Source of the DNA: Aquamicrobium lusatiense
GTDB taxonomy: Bacteria; Pseudomonadota; Alphaproteobacteria; Rhizobiales; Rhizobiaceae
NCBI RefSeq assembly: GCF_014201615.1
Contig: NZ_JACHEU010000001.1
Span: 2,189,631-2,253,630 of the forward strand
Length of the DNA stretch: 64,000 nt
Reading direction: 5' to 3'
Under the pieces are notes generated by a model. It was given only the letters and a program-made list of their open reading frames with translations. It did not search any database and was not told the DNA's origin. Made by a program: the position numbers and the translations under genes. Below are positions 8,694 through 18,065 of the stretch, in pieces. Within the stretch, counting starts at the first letter, position 1. Each line of letters begins with the position of its first letter.

Positions 8694-9029
8694 CTAGTCG
8701 AGATGCAGCTTGTGCAGGATGCGGTGAACGATCGGTGCGAAGATGATGCTGAAGGAAGCCAGAAAGAAAACGCTGGCGTAGAGGCCGTAAAGACCGATGA
8801 AAAGTTTGCCCGAAAAGCTTGTCGGCACTTCAATCAGTCCGAAGCCGCTCAGCATATAGGCAGCGTGCAGTATCGCTTCTTCAAGACCCTTCCCCTCGAA
8901 AAACACAAGGCCGATCACGCCGACGCCAATCGAGACTGCCATCAGAGCCAGAACCAGAGCGGCATGAAGCAGCATTCGCGTGGCGAACCTGTGCTTCGGC
9001 AGATAATCGTCCGTGATCTTTTCATACAT
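8694..9029 (-). CDS. Two-helix channel-like membrane protein with degenerate pore loop
   Basis: From the ATG at 9029 the protein is 111 aa: a charged start (MYEKITDDYLPKHRF), a membrane helix, a re-entrant-like stretch (EEAILHAAYMLSGFGLIEVP), a second helix and a basic end (HRILHKLHLD). This matches the helix-pore-helix order of two-TM potassium channels, but SGFG-LIEVP stands where TVGYGD would be. Upstream in-frame codons only allow a TTG start at 9110, so 9029 is preferred. Function unknown; a cation-channel fold without normal selectivity is a possibility only. Confidence 0.6.
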   Translation of the reverse strand: MYEKITDDYLPKHRFATRMLLHAALVLALMAVSIGVGVIGLVFFEGKGLEEAILHAAYMLSGFGLIEVPTSFSGKLFIGLYGLYASVFFLASFSIIFAPIVHRILHKLHLD

Positions 9030-9250
9030 CTGGGAGACCGCAACGGTTCTGTCTTTGTCCGGGACACGATGGCCTGAGAGCCATGAACCATGGGCGGGAG
9101 CGCCACGCAATGGGTTGGGTCAGGGCAGGGGCATGTCTTGCCAAGCCGGACCGTATGTCGCAGCCGCTACAATCAACAGCAATCTTCGTTGGTGTCATCA
9201 CTTCTCGTGACTATCTGTTGTATCAGTGGTTTGGATTGAATGGTCTGGAC

Positions 9251-10027
9251 ATGGTGCTTTCGTTGAGATGGCCATCCCGATATGTGCTGAAGCGTACCGC
9301 AGTTACCGCCTTGCTGGCGGCCGCCATATCGATATCCATTTCCTCGGGAATTCGCTATCTGACCGGCTCTGAGGCGGATACGATAACGGTGGTCGTCCGC
9401 TTTGTGCTGCCTTTCATGATTGCCATTCCATTGGGCATCATCTGGTTCAGCAAGCTGGAAAGCCTGGACATGGCCTATCGAAGCCTGCTGAAACAGGCCA
9501 GCGACCTGGCCTATTCCGCCAGCACCGATCCTCTGACCGGCCTGCTCAACAGGCGCAGTTTCGCCGATCAGTTCGACCTCGCCATGGAGCATGGAATCAG
9601 GGGCGGGTTCCTGATCGCAGATGTCGATTATCTCAAGACGATCAATGATGAATACGGGCATCTGACGGGTGACGATGCCATCATCTCGACGGCCTTTGCC
9701 CTGAAATCGGCTCTTGGAGAGGGCAGCCTGATCGCACGTATCGGCGGTGACGAATTCTGCGCATTCATTCCGCTGCGGGATGGCGAAAGCGCTGCTGAGC
9801 TGATCGCAAGGATCGAAGGTCTTGCGGGTCGCCAGTTCCGCGAAAGAATCGGAAAGGACGAGCCTGTTCTTTCCATTTCATGCGGTTACGAGGTTTGCCG
9901 GCAGGGTCAGACATTCAGGGACATGATCGCCCAGACCGACAGCAATCTTTATCGGAAGAAACGTGCCAGAAAGAATATCGCTCGCGTGAGCCGAAAAAAA
10001 TGGGAAGCGGACAGGGTGATATCCTGA
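9251..10027 (+). CDS. Diguanylate cyclase (GGDEF domain), membrane-anchored
   Basis: The intact active-site motif IGGDEF (about residue 175) and the DPLTGLLNRR entry motif mark a catalytic GGDEF domain that makes cyclic di-GMP. Two N-terminal membrane helices (AVTALLAAAISISISSG and VVRFVLPFMIAIPLGIIWF) lie within the first 75 residues and no sensor domain is visible. ATG at 9251 gives 258 aa; the frame is open further upstream (9083), but that part overlaps the divergent gene's upstream region and is not hydrophobic or conserved-looking. There is no RxxD inhibitory site directly before GGDEF. Confidence 0.85.
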   Translation: MVLSLRWPSRYVLKRTAVTALLAAAISISISSGIRYLTGSEADTITVVVRFVLPFMIAIPLGIIWFSKLESLDMAYRSLLKQASDLAYSASTDPLTGLLNRRSFADQFDLAMEHGIRGGFLIADVDYLKTINDEYGHLTGDDAIISTAFALKSALGEGSLIARIGGDEFCAFIPLRDGESAAELIARIEGLAGRQFRERIGKDEPVLSISCGYEVCRQGQTFRDMIAQTDSNLYRKKRARKNIARVSRKKWEADRVIS

Positions 10028-10135
10028 CCGGGTGAGAAGAGACCGAACTCAGGTGCTGAGCACGCTTTTTTGACGGTTTCGGTTCCCGAGACTTGTATCT
10101 GGCACCTCACCCCATCTTCCGCAAATGTTATGATT

Positions 10136-10468
10136 TCAGGGTGATATGCCCCGGCAGCGCCGCGCTCTTTCGCCGGTCATCTGCTCTCCCTGCTCCTGCA
10201 GGCGCCCGATCTTCCGGGTTTGCTTGTTGTGAACTGCGGCCGCGCCCTTTTTCGCGCCCGCCATCCAGAAGGGAGGTTGCCAGCTGTCCACCTTTCCCCG
10301 ACGAATCGCCGTCGCCGAAATCTCTTTTGAGTTCACGCCGATTGCGTCGTCCAGTTCGGTGCAGGAGACCGACTGATAGGCGGAGGGTTTCACGGTCGTG
10401 GAACCGCAGCCGGCAAGGCTGAGCGCCAGCACGATGAATGCTGCTGAGGTCGTGTAGCGCGGTTTCAT
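10136..10468 (-). CDS. Small lipoprotein, hypothetical
   Basis: A 110-aa protein with a clear lipoprotein signal: MKPRYTTSAAFIVLALSLAGC, where LAGC is the lipobox and the cysteine is lipid-modified. The mature part includes VSCTELDDAI and a basic KKGAAAVHNKQTRKIGRLQEQ segment. AAGGGG is correctly placed before the ATG. No named domain recognised. It lies alone between a diguanylate cyclase and tRNA-Val. Confidence 0.72.
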   Translation of the reverse strand: MKPRYTTSAAFIVLALSLAGCGSTTVKPSAYQSVSCTELDDAIGVNSKEISATAIRRGKVDSWQPPFWMAGAKKGAAAVHNKQTRKIGRLQEQGEQMTGERARRCRGISP

Positions 10469-10678
10469 CGGCTGCGCCCCTTCATTCTTGAAGCATCGGT
10501 GCCATCGACGTCATCATGGCAGTGATACCGGCCAAATCTAAGGCACACTTACAGCGAATGCGCGGAAATCCAATGTCAGACACGCTTATTTCGTATCCGC
10601 ATCAGTTGTAAGGTTTCTGTTGGATAAACGTTGTCCATTCCTGCGAGCGAATGCTGAGTATCAGCTTCGAAGAAGGAA

Positions 10679-10753
10679 TGGTGGGCGATGTAGGGATTGA
10701 ACCTACGACCCCACCCGTGTGAAGGGTGTGCTCTCCCGCTGAGCTAATCGCCC
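10679..10753 (-). tRNA. tRNA-Val (anticodon CAC)
   Basis: Read on the minus strand: acceptor GGGCGAT pairs with ATCGCCC, D-arm GCTCAGCGGGAGAGC, anticodon stem CACCC/GGGTG with loop TTCACAC (anticodon CAC), T-arm GTAGG-TTCAATC-CCTAC, discriminator A and encoded CCA. Confidence 0.95.
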
Positions 10754-10875
10754 GCTCGTTGCCTTGTCGGCCAAGCGCGCCGCGATATAAGGGGCGGTAT
10801 CCGTTTCTGTCAACCACCCCGGTTGCGACTGTAAGCAAACATTTTTGCGGGGGCCTATCGCGGTGCGCCGGTCCG

Positions 10876-11556
10876 TCAGCGCGCAGCCTCCATGAGGCGG
10901 CGCGCCATCTCCACGGTGATCTCATCGAAGTGCGAGACGATGACGGAAGGATCGAATTCGCGGACGTGACGGTCGGTGTAGCCGAAATCCACCGCGATCA
11001 CCGGAATCCCGGCAGCCTTGGCTGTGTCGATATCGGTACGGGAATCGCCCACCATGATTGCGTTGCGCGGATCGCCGCCGGCTTTCAGAATGGTTTCCGT
11101 GAGATGCCGCGGATCCGGCTTGCGGAAGGGAAAGGTATCCTGCCCGCAATTGGCTGAAAAATGCCTTCTGAGACCCAGCGCCTCGATCAGAGAAAGGGAA
11201 TTCGCTTCATATTTGTTCGTGCAGATCGCCAGCAGGTAACCCTCGGCTTCAAAGCGCTCGATGGTTCCGGTCACACCCGGAAAGGGCTGCGATCTGCCGG
11301 GAATATTGGCCGTGTAGTGCTCAAGGAAAACCTTCAGCAGCCTGTCCAGCTCCGAGGTCGAAAGCTCCTTGTTCTGCGCGGCGAAGGCGCGCTCGATCAT
11401 CACGCGGCCACCATTGCCGACAAACTGCCGGAATGACGGTTCGGATACCGCATCAAGCCTTGCGGTTTCCAGCGTGTGGTTCAGGCTTGCCATCAGATCA
11501 GGTGCGGTATCGACCAGAGTTCCGTCGAGGTCGAAGACTATAATCGGTGCGGTCAT
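10876..11556 (-). CDS. gph: Phosphoglycolate phosphatase (HAD family)
   Basis: HAD-superfamily hydrolase of 226 aa. Motif I FDLDGTLVDTAPDL (residues 7-20) has the nucleophilic aspartate, ICTNK is motif II, and MVGDSRTDIDTAKAAG is motif IV with the Mg-binding acidic pair. It removes the phosphate of 2-phosphoglycolate, a product of DNA repair. AGGAA precedes the ATG. The adjacent divergent rpiA matches the arrangement in other Rhizobiales, supporting Gph over a generic HAD phosphatase. Confidence 0.9.
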   Translation of the reverse strand: MTAPIIVFDLDGTLVDTAPDLMASLNHTLETARLDAVSEPSFRQFVGNGGRVMIERAFAAQNKELSTSELDRLLKVFLEHYTANIPGRSQPFPGVTGTIERFEAEGYLLAICTNKYEANSLSLIEALGLRRHFSANCGQDTFPFRKPDPRHLTETILKAGGDPRNAIMVGDSRTDIDTAKAAGIPVIAVDFGYTDRHVREFDPSVIVSHFDEITVEMARRLMEAAR

Positions 11557-11699
11557 CTGCTGTTCCTGATTTTATGTGTCAAAAGCTGGTAGCCCGCAGG
11601 TCCATGGCTTGCAAGCGCGGCTGCCGGCACGTTCGAAGACGCGCAGACAGGAAGCTTTGACCGCACCGTCAAAAGTGCTAGGAGCCGGCATCGCAAAAC

Positions 11700-12413
11700 A
11701 TGGCGGGCGTTCCAATGGACCAGAAGCAAATGAAGATCGAGGCGGCGCGTGAGGCGCTGGCCCACGTCTCGGACGGGATGAGGCTTGGTATCGGCACCGG
11801 CTCCACCGCCGAGGAATTCGTGCGCCTGCTGGCGCAGAAGGTTGCCACGGGTCTGAACGTCATCGGCGTTCCGACGTCGGAGCGGACGGCGGCACTGTGC
11901 CGGGAACTCGGCGTGCCGCTTTCGACGCTGGATGAGACGCCCGAACTCGACCTCACCATCGATGGCGCCGACGAGATTGATTCGGAGCTCAGCCTGATCA
12001 AGGGCGGCGGCGGCGCGCTCCTGCGTGAGAAGATCGTTGCTGCCGCTTCGGCGCGCATGATCGTCATTGCCGACAAATCGAAGGTGGTCGACACGCTGGG
12101 ACGCTTTCCGCTTCCCATAGAAGTGAACCGTTTCGGCTTGCGTGCCACCGAACTGGCGATCGCCGCAGCGGCCGGCCGGCTTGGGCTTTCCGGCGATATA
12201 AATTTGCGGATGACGGATTCGCAGCCATTTGTTACAGACGGCGATCATTTCATCCTGGATGCATCTTTTGGCCGCATTCCGGATACAAGAGCGCTATCCG
12301 AAGCTTTGCACGCCATTCCGGGCGTGGTGGAGCACGGTCTTTTCATCGGGCTGGCGTCTGCGGCGGTTGTCGCCGGCAGCGACGGCATCGATACCATACA
12401 AGCCGTCCGGTAA
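11700..12413 (+). CDS. rpiA: Ribose-5-phosphate isomerase A
   Basis: Interconverts ribose-5-phosphate and ribulose-5-phosphate in the pentose phosphate pathway. Family motifs present: [12 protein letters not shown] (phosphate loop), TIDGADEID (catalytic aspartates) and [12 protein letters not shown] (catalytic lysine and glutamate). The length, 237 aa, is slightly longer than enteric RpiA. ATG at 11715 is an alternative start; neither has a good ribosome-binding site, and AGGAG lies 18 bases before 11700. Confidence 0.95.
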   Translation: MAGVPMDQKQMKIEAAREALAHVSDGMRLGIGTGSTAEEFVRLLAQKVATGLNVIGVPTSERTAALCRELGVPLSTLDETPELDLTIDGADEIDSELSLIKGGGGALLREKIVAAASARMIVIADKSKVVDTLGRFPLPIEVNRFGLRATELAIAAAAGRLGLSGDINLRMTDSQPFVTDGDHFILDASFGRIPDTRALSEALHAIPGVVEHGLFIGLASAAVVAGSDGIDTIQAVR

Positions 12414-12435
12414 AATCAGGGAGCCCTGCCAGATC

Positions 12436-13005
12436 ATGAAATTTCAGAACCGGATTCGTCGCCTTGCCGTCGCATGCACGGCCGCAGCATTGGTGTCCTT
12501 CTCTGTGCCGGCTTTCGCGCAGGATGTTTCCGACAGCCATCTGAAGGCTGCCCGCGACGCCGTTGCCTCCATCAATGCAACGGACGCCTTCGACGCCATC
12601 CTGCCGCAGGCCGCAGCCTCGCTGCAGGCGAGCCTCATCCAGAAGAACCCGGATCTGCAGGAGCTTATCGGTACAACGGTTTCCGCCAAGGCGCTGGCCA
12701 TGGCATCCCGCCGTGCCGATCTTGAGCGTGAGGCAGCCCTTGCCTATGCGAAGGTTTTTTCTGAAGACGATCTGAAGGCCATTGCCGCATTCTACACCTC
12801 GGCTGCAGGCAAGAAGCTGCTTGAAAGCGGCCCGATCGTTTCGCGTGAACTCGTTCGCGCCGCCGAAATCTGGCAGAACGGCATTGCGCGTGATCTGGCG
12901 CAGGAAGTCGGTGAAGCCTTGCAGTCGGCGGCAGGTGCGCAGGTGCAGCCGGCAGATGGCACGGAGGCTCCGGCCGAAGGGCAGGCGCCCGCCAGCGGCA
13001 ACTGA
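12436..13005 (+). CDS. DUF2059 periplasmic protein
   Basis: A 189-aa exported protein. The signal peptide runs MKFQNRIRRLAVACTAAALV... to PAFAQ, with a cleavage site near residue 29. The mature helical part contains EDDLKAIAAFYTSAAGKKLLES, the hallmark of the DUF2059 family, and ends in a Pro/Ala-rich tail. The ATG at 12436 is chosen because it starts the signal peptide; the open frame extends into rpiA upstream. DUF2059 genes lie between rpiA and gor in many Rhizobiales; function unknown. Confidence 0.88.
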   Translation: MKFQNRIRRLAVACTAAALVSFSVPAFAQDVSDSHLKAARDAVASINATDAFDAILPQAAASLQASLIQKNPDLQELIGTTVSAKALAMASRRADLEREAALAYAKVFSEDDLKAIAAFYTSAAGKKLLESGPIVSRELVRAAEIWQNGIARDLAQEVGEALQSAAGAQVQPADGTEAPAEGQAPASGN

Positions 13006-13032
13006 TTTTCCGTCTGACTGAATGTCGCATGA

Positions 13033-13056
13033 AGCCCGGCCTGTGCCGGGCTTTTC
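13033..13056 (+). terminator. Rho-independent terminator after the DUF2059 gene
   Basis: AGCCCGGC-CTGT-GCCGGGCT stem followed by TTTTCTTTT, 27 bases past the stop codon. Confidence 0.9.
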
Positions 13057-13112
13057 TTTTCTGCGGGTGCGTCCTACCTGTAAGCATCACTCCTGCCTGA
13101 AGGGTTTTTCAT

Positions 13113-14504
13113 ATGGCCGCTTACGACTACGACCTCTTCGTCATCGGTGGAGGTTCAGGCGGTGTGCGCGCCGCGCGTGTAGCTGCGGCCATGGGAAAAC
13201 GTGTAGCAATCGCGGAAGAGTATCGTTTCGGCGGAACCTGTGTCATCCGTGGATGCGTGCCGAAGAAGCTTTTCGTTTATGCTTCTCAATACAGCGAGCA
13301 TTTCGAGGACGCCGCCGGCTACGGCTGGAACGTTCCGCCAGCCAGCTTCGACTGGAATACGCTGCTGGCCAACAAGGACCGCGAGATCGCCCGGCTTGAA
13401 GGCATTTATCGCCGCAATGTCGAAGCCTCGGGTGCAACGATCCTTGATACGCGCGCCGAACTTGTCGATCGTCACACGGTGCGGCTGGTTGCTGATGGCC
13501 GAACTGTGAGCGCTGATCAGATTCTCATCGCGACCGGCGGCCGTCCGTCACCGCATCCGGCACTTAAGGGCCACGAGCACTGCATCACCTCCAACGAGGC
13601 ATTCCATCTGGAGACGCTGCCGAAATCTGTCATGGTCGGGGGCGGGGGCTACATCGCGGTCGAGTTCGCCAACATCTTCCACGGGCTGGGCGTCGAGACC
13701 ACCCTGGTCTACCGCGGAGTGAAGATCCTCAATCATTTTGATGACGACCTGCGCACCGGGCTGCAGGAAGCGATGACCGACAAGGGCATCGAGATCGTTT
13801 GTCGGGCCGTCGCGGAGGAGGTGGTGCGCCGTGACGATGGCCGCCTCGACGTGCGCCTGAGCAACGGCGAGACGCGCACTGTCGATCAGTTCATGCTGGC
13901 CATGGGCCGCTCACCCAACACGGAAGGCCTTGGGCTGGAGGCCGTCGGCATCGAGACTTCGGTGACGGGCGCGATCGTCGTCGATCCCTATTCGCGCACC
14001 AATGTCGACAACATCTGGGCGATCGGCGACGTGACCGACCGCGTGCAGCTCACCCCGGTGGCGATCCACGAAGCGATGTGCTTCGTCGAAACCGCCTTCA
14101 GGGACAATCCCACCGCGCCGGATCACGATCTCATCGCCACGGCCGTTTTCTCGCAGCCGGAAATCGGCACGGTCGGTCTGTCCGAGCATGAGGCGGCGGA
14201 AAAATATCCTGAACTGGAAGTCTATCGCGCTTCCTTCAGGCCCATGCGCAACACGCTGTCGGGCCGCAACGAGAAGATGCTGATGAAGCTGATTGTCGAT
14301 GCCGTCTCGCGCAGGGTGGTCGGCGCGCACATCATGGGGCCTGATGCCGGCGAGATGGCGCAGCTGCTCGGCATTCCTCTGAAGGCCGGCGTCACCAAGG
14401 ATGATTTCGACCGTACGATGGCGGTCCATCCAACCGCTGCCGAGGAGCTTGTCACCATGTACAAGCCCACCTACCGGGTGCGCAACGGCGAGCGGATCGA
14501 CTGA
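13113..14504 (+). CDS. gor: Glutathione-disulfide reductase
   Basis: FAD-dependent pyridine-nucleotide disulfide oxidoreductase (463 aa) that keeps glutathione reduced using NADPH. It has the N-terminal FAD fold (FVIGGGSGGVRAARVAA), the redox-active pair in GGTCVIRGCVPKK (about residues 41-53), the nucleotide-binding region (VMVGGGGYIAVEFA), the second FAD motif (DNIWAIGDVTDRVQLTPVA) and the C-terminal HPTAAEE with the active-site histidine and glutamate. AAGGG precedes the ATG. It is transcribed on its own after the DUF2059 terminator. Confidence 0.95.
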   Translation: MAAYDYDLFVIGGGSGGVRAARVAAAMGKRVAIAEEYRFGGTCVIRGCVPKKLFVYASQYSEHFEDAAGYGWNVPPASFDWNTLLANKDREIARLEGIYRRNVEASGATILDTRAELVDRHTVRLVADGRTVSADQILIATGGRPSPHPALKGHEHCITSNEAFHLETLPKSVMVGGGGYIAVEFANIFHGLGVETTLVYRGVKILNHFDDDLRTGLQEAMTDKGIEIVCRAVAEEVVRRDDGRLDVRLSNGETRTVDQFMLAMGRSPNTEGLGLEAVGIETSVTGAIVVDPYSRTNVDNIWAIGDVTDRVQLTPVAIHEAMCFVETAFRDNPTAPDHDLIATAVFSQPEIGTVGLSEHEAAEKYPELEVYRASFRPMRNTLSGRNEKMLMKLIVDAVSRRVVGAHIMGPDAGEMAQLLGIPLKAGVTKDDFDRTMAVHPTAAEELVTMYKPTYRVRNGERID

Positions 14505-14523
14505 TCCGCCCGCCGGGCTCAGA

Positions 14524-15897
14524 CTACAGGATAGTGCCGGTCAGGATGAGCGCCGCCACCGTGAAGTAGATGGCGAGCCCCGTCACATCGACCAGCGTTG
14601 CCACGAATGGCGCAGAGGCGCTGGCCGGATCGAAGCCGATGCGCTTGAGGATGAAGGGCAGCATCGAGCCGGTCAGGGAACCGAAGGTGACGATGCCCAC
14701 AAGCGCCAGCCCGATGGTCAGGGCGATGAGGTGCCAGTAGGGGCCGTAGTCGTAAAGTCCCAGATACTGCCACAGAACGATGCGGATCATGCCGACGGCG
14801 CCAAGCATCGCGCCGAGCACAAGACCGCTCGGCAGTTCGCGCAGGGCAACCCGCCACCAGTCGCCGAGCGAAAGCTCGCGCAGGGCGAGCGCGCGGATGA
14901 CCAGTGAGGTGGCCTGCGAGCCGGAATTGCCGCCGGAGCTCATGATGAGTGGAATGAACAGGGTCAGCACGATCGCCTTTTCGAGTTCCACCTCATAGTG
15001 CTGCATGACGCTGGCCGTCAGCATTTCGCTGAGGAAAAGCGCACACAGCCAGCCGCCGCGCTTCCCGATCATCGAAAGGAAGCCCATCTTCATGTAGGGC
15101 TCGTCCAGCGCTTCCATGCCGCCGAGGCGGTGCACGTCCTCGGTGTTTTCCTCGATCATCGTGTCCAGAACGTCGTCCACCGTGACGATGCCTAGGATCT
15201 TGTCGTCTTCGACCACCGGAACGGCCAGCAAGTCGTATTTGCGGATGAGCTGCGCCACTTGCTCGACATCCATCAGCGGCGGCACGGAAACCGGCGTGGT
15301 GTCGGCTGCGATCGAGACGATGCGGTCTTCCGGCTGGCTGGTGATCAGCTTGCGCAGGCCGAAGGCGCGCAGCAGATGGTGCGTGGCGGGGTCGACAACA
15401 TAGATGGCATAGACCGTCTCGCGGGTGCGCTCCACCTGACGGATGTAGTCGAGCGTGCGCGCCACGGTCCAGTCCGGCGGAACGCTGACATATTCCGTGG
15501 TCATGATCGAGCCGGCGCTGCCTTCCGGGTAGCCGAGGATAGCCAGCAGCGAATGGCGCAGCGAAGGCGCCATGGCATGCAGCAGCTCCGATCTGGCCGG
15601 CTCCGAAAGTTCGCGCAGCACGTCGGCGGCGCGGTCGGCGGACATTTCCGCAAGCAGCCTGCCGGCAAGCGGCCGGGGCAGGGCGGCGATCAGCTCCGAT
15701 GCGTCTTCAAGCTCGGGCTGGTCGAAGATTTCGACCGCGCGCTCGAACGGAACTGTCGAAAGCAGCTCGGCCGCCAGATCGCGCGGCTCATTGTTCAGCG
15801 CTTCGACCATATCCGCGACATGGTCGTTGGCGAGAACCCGGGCGATTGCGATGGCGTCGCCGCTCATGGCGGGCGAAAAATTGTTCATTTGGCTCAC
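14524..15897 (-). CDS. mgtE: Magnesium transporter MgtE
   Basis: 457-aa Mg2+ channel. Domains in order: the N-terminal MgtE_N superhelix (about 30-130), paired CBS domains (about 140-265, ending VVEDDKILGIVTVDDVLDT) and five C-terminal membrane helices including the pore motif SSGGNSGSQA. In this family Mg2+ binding to the N and CBS domains closes the pore. AAGGAG is well placed before the ATG. The roughly 190-base upstream region has no riboswitch that I can recognise. Confidence 0.95.
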   Translation of the reverse strand: MSQMNNFSPAMSGDAIAIARVLANDHVADMVEALNNEPRDLAAELLSTVPFERAVEIFDQPELEDASELIAALPRPLAGRLLAEMSADRAADVLRELSEPARSELLHAMAPSLRHSLLAILGYPEGSAGSIMTTEYVSVPPDWTVARTLDYIRQVERTRETVYAIYVVDPATHHLLRAFGLRKLITSQPEDRIVSIAADTTPVSVPPLMDVEQVAQLIRKYDLLAVPVVEDDKILGIVTVDDVLDTMIEENTEDVHRLGGMEALDEPYMKMGFLSMIGKRGGWLCALFLSEMLTASVMQHYEVELEKAIVLTLFIPLIMSSGGNSGSQATSLVIRALALRELSLGDWWRVALRELPSGLVLGAMLGAVGMIRIVLWQYLGLYDYGPYWHLIALTIGLALVGIVTFGSLTGSMLPFILKRIGFDPASASAPFVATLVDVTGLAIYFTVAALILTGTIL

Positions 15898-16091
15898 TCC
15901 TTGCCGTCGGCCGGAGGCGAGCCCGAAAGGGTCACATCAGACAGACGGCGATTTTATTCGACTGTAACTGTCGCCAGACATGGCGGGGTTGACCTTTCCG
16001 ATCGCAGGTTTGGTTGAGGGCTGCGAGTGGCCGCAACATAGGAAAGTAAAAGGGCAAGTCAACCGGCAATGAGGCAGGAAATCTGGTCCGG

Positions 16092-18065
16092 TCAACTTTG
16101 GCTGCTGGTTCTCAGGCGACGACGCGGAATGTGCAGCCAGCCGTCGGCCGCCTGTGGTGGCCGGTTGAGAATTTCGGTGAGTTCGGGCGGCAGGCTGGGG
16201 ATCATCGGCTCCTTGGTCGCCACGCCGTCGGCAATGGTGAGAACGCTGTGATAAAACTCTTCACCGGAAGCCGACCGCGGCGGAGCCTGTTCGTGCATGA
16301 CGCTGATGACGGTCACGCCGGGGCAATTGTCCCGGATGGCCTGATGGAAGGCAATCTTGCTTTCCGGATCCAGCGCGCCCGTCGCCTCATCGAGGAACAG
16401 CAGGCCGGGCTTGTGCAGGATGATGCGGGCAACCACCAGCTTCTGCTTCTGACCGCCCGACAGCAACTGGTCCCAGCTTTTGCCCGCGCGGGTTTCGTCG
16501 GCCAGATGTTCGATGAATTCGCCGAGCCCCGCCTTGTGAAGCGCTGCTGCCACTGTTGCGTCATTGTGGTTTTCAGCCCCCTGCGGCAGGCAGACAAGCT
16601 CCTTGAGAGTGACGGGCAGCAGTTTGACTTCCTGCGCGGCATAAAAACTCGTCACCCCTTCCGGGAATGCGATCGTGCCGCCGCCGTAAGGCCACAGACC
16701 GTTGAGGGCCTTGATCAGCGATGTTTTTCCGCAGCCGGATTCGCCTTTGAGGAAAGTCCATTCGCCACGCCTGAAGCCAAGCCTGTCGCAGACAAGGAAA
16801 GGTTCGCTGCCATGGCCGTGATGGCTGAGGCGCAGATTGTGGATGGCAAGCCCGAACACAGGGTTCTGGGTCATATAGCGGAATTCGCAGTCGCCGGTGA
16901 GGCGATAGAAATTCACCGGCTCCTGCACGCTCTCGATGGCCTGAGCGAGATCGATGACACGACGGCTGTTGGCGCGCAGGGTCGCGATCGCCGGCATGAC
17001 ATGGATGAACCACGAACACTGGCTGATCAGGGAGTTCACCAGTTCCGCGCCGGTGATGTAGCCTTTGAGGTCTATGCGGTTGTGAATGAAAGGCAGCAGG
17101 CCCGGTCCATAGGCTACGACGCGGGCGCCGACGAAATTATAGATGCGTTCGAAGGAACCGTAGCCGGCATTGATCCAGTTCAGCCGCCCCCAGGTGCGGT
17201 CGATCTCGGTGTAGAGGCGCTCATGCATGGTCTTCTGCACCGCTTCGCCGTGGGCGGATGCCACATGGAAGCTGCGCCGCAGCAGGGTGGAAAGCTCGCC
17301 GCGGTAGCTGCCTTCGGCCTTCTGCATGCGGATCGACAAGCGCTCCAGAAGGCCGCCCAGCCGGACCGCGATCCATGTGTTGACCGGCACATAGGCGGCA
17401 ACCGCGACCAGCGCGAAGACAAGGCCGCCATATTCACCCAGAAATTCAAAGCCGCGCACCTCAGTAGAGGTTTCAAGTAGCTTCTGGCCGACGAAGAAAA
17501 CCGAGCTCGCCACCGCGATGACGCCCATGGCAAGCCCGATGGCGCCACCGGTCATGCCCTTGATCGATTCCTGTATGCGCTGGTCGATATTGTCGGGCGC
17601 GGTATCGGCTCCGTGCTGGGCGTGGAAATGCGTGTGGTTGGCATCCAGCAGCGCGTCGTTGAACCTGGAGTTGAGCCAGGCGCGCCAGCGGCGATGCAGC
17701 GTGGCCGACACGAAGCTCTTGGTGCCGGTGATGCCCGCATCCTTGAACACAACCAGAGCGACGAGGAAGGCCGCATTGCTCAGAAGACTGGCCAGCGGCG
17801 CCTCGTTTGTGGGGCTGTGAAAATAGGCGATGGAATTGACCAACTCGCCCGAAGCCACGGCGAACCATACGCCGACCTTGCTGGAAAATGCGGTCAGGAA
17901 CGCGACAACGAGGGTAAGGCCCCAGGCTTCTCTCCATCTGTCGGAGAACCAGTAGGCACGCATCAGCCCCCAGAACGACTGCATCGCGGAAACAGGCGTG
18001 CGGGAAGCCGGCGTCTTGCCGTCGCCTCTGCTGCCTCCCCACTGTGCTGTGCCGAACCTGAACAC
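16092..18065 (-). CDS. BacA/SbmA-like ABC transporter, fused permease and ATPase
   Basis: The N-terminal half has about six membrane helices and motifs typical of the SbmA/BacA and ABCD-type fold (ALLDANHTHFH, NIDQRIQESI, EGSYRGEL). The C-terminal half is an ATPase with Walker A GESGCGKTS (about residue 440), signature LSGGQKQKL (about 531) and Walker B LLFLDEATGALD. The family (YddA-like) imports or exports peptides, bleomycin-type compounds or very-long-chain lipid precursors; in rhizobia BacA-type proteins affect lipid A and peptide resistance. GTG at 18065 gives 657 aa; ATG at 17984 is possible. A palindrome lies 26 bases upstream. Substrate unknown. Confidence 0.85.
   Translation of the reverse strand: MFRFGTAQWGGSRGDGKTPASRTPVSAMQSFWGLMRAYWFSDRWREAWGLTLVVAFLTAFSSKVGVWFAVASGELVNSIAYFHSPTNEAPLASLLSNAAFLVALVVFKDAGITGTKSFVSATLHRRWRAWLNSRFNDALLDANHTHFHAQHGADTAPDNIDQRIQESIKGMTGGAIGLAMGVIAVASSVFFVGQKLLETSTEVRGFEFLGEYGGLVFALVAVAAYVPVNTWIAVRLGGLLERLSIRMQKAEGSYRGELSTLLRRSFHVASAHGEAVQKTMHERLYTEIDRTWGRLNWINAGYGSFERIYNFVGARVVAYGPGLLPFIHNRIDLKGYITGAELVNSLISQCSWFIHVMPAIATLRANSRRVIDLAQAIESVQEPVNFYRLTGDCEFRYMTQNPVFGLAIHNLRLSHHGHGSEPFLVCDRLGFRRGEWTFLKGESGCGKTSLIKALNGLWPYGGGTIAFPEGVTSFYAAQEVKLLPVTLKELVCLPQGAENHNDATVAAALHKAGLGEFIEHLADETRAGKSWDQLLSGGQKQKLVVARIILHKPGLLFLDEATGALDPESKIAFHQAIRDNCPGVTVISVMHEQAPPRSASGEEFYHSVLTIADGVATKEPMIPSLPPELTEILNRPPQAADGWLHIPRRRLRTSSQS

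Noticed and set aside
7758..9077. 439-codon plus-strand frame opposite the dienelactone hydrolase and the channel-like gene
   Set aside because: Its composition is antisense-like (many His, Arg, Cys, Gln) and it covers two supported minus-strand genes.
15898..16091. Mg-sensing riboswitch upstream of mgtE
   Set aside because: No M-box-like conserved segments were recognised in this region on the minus strand.
16098..17480. 460-codon plus-strand frame opposite the ABC transporter
   Set aside because: A shadow of the ABC gene, whose ATPase motifs fix the true strand.
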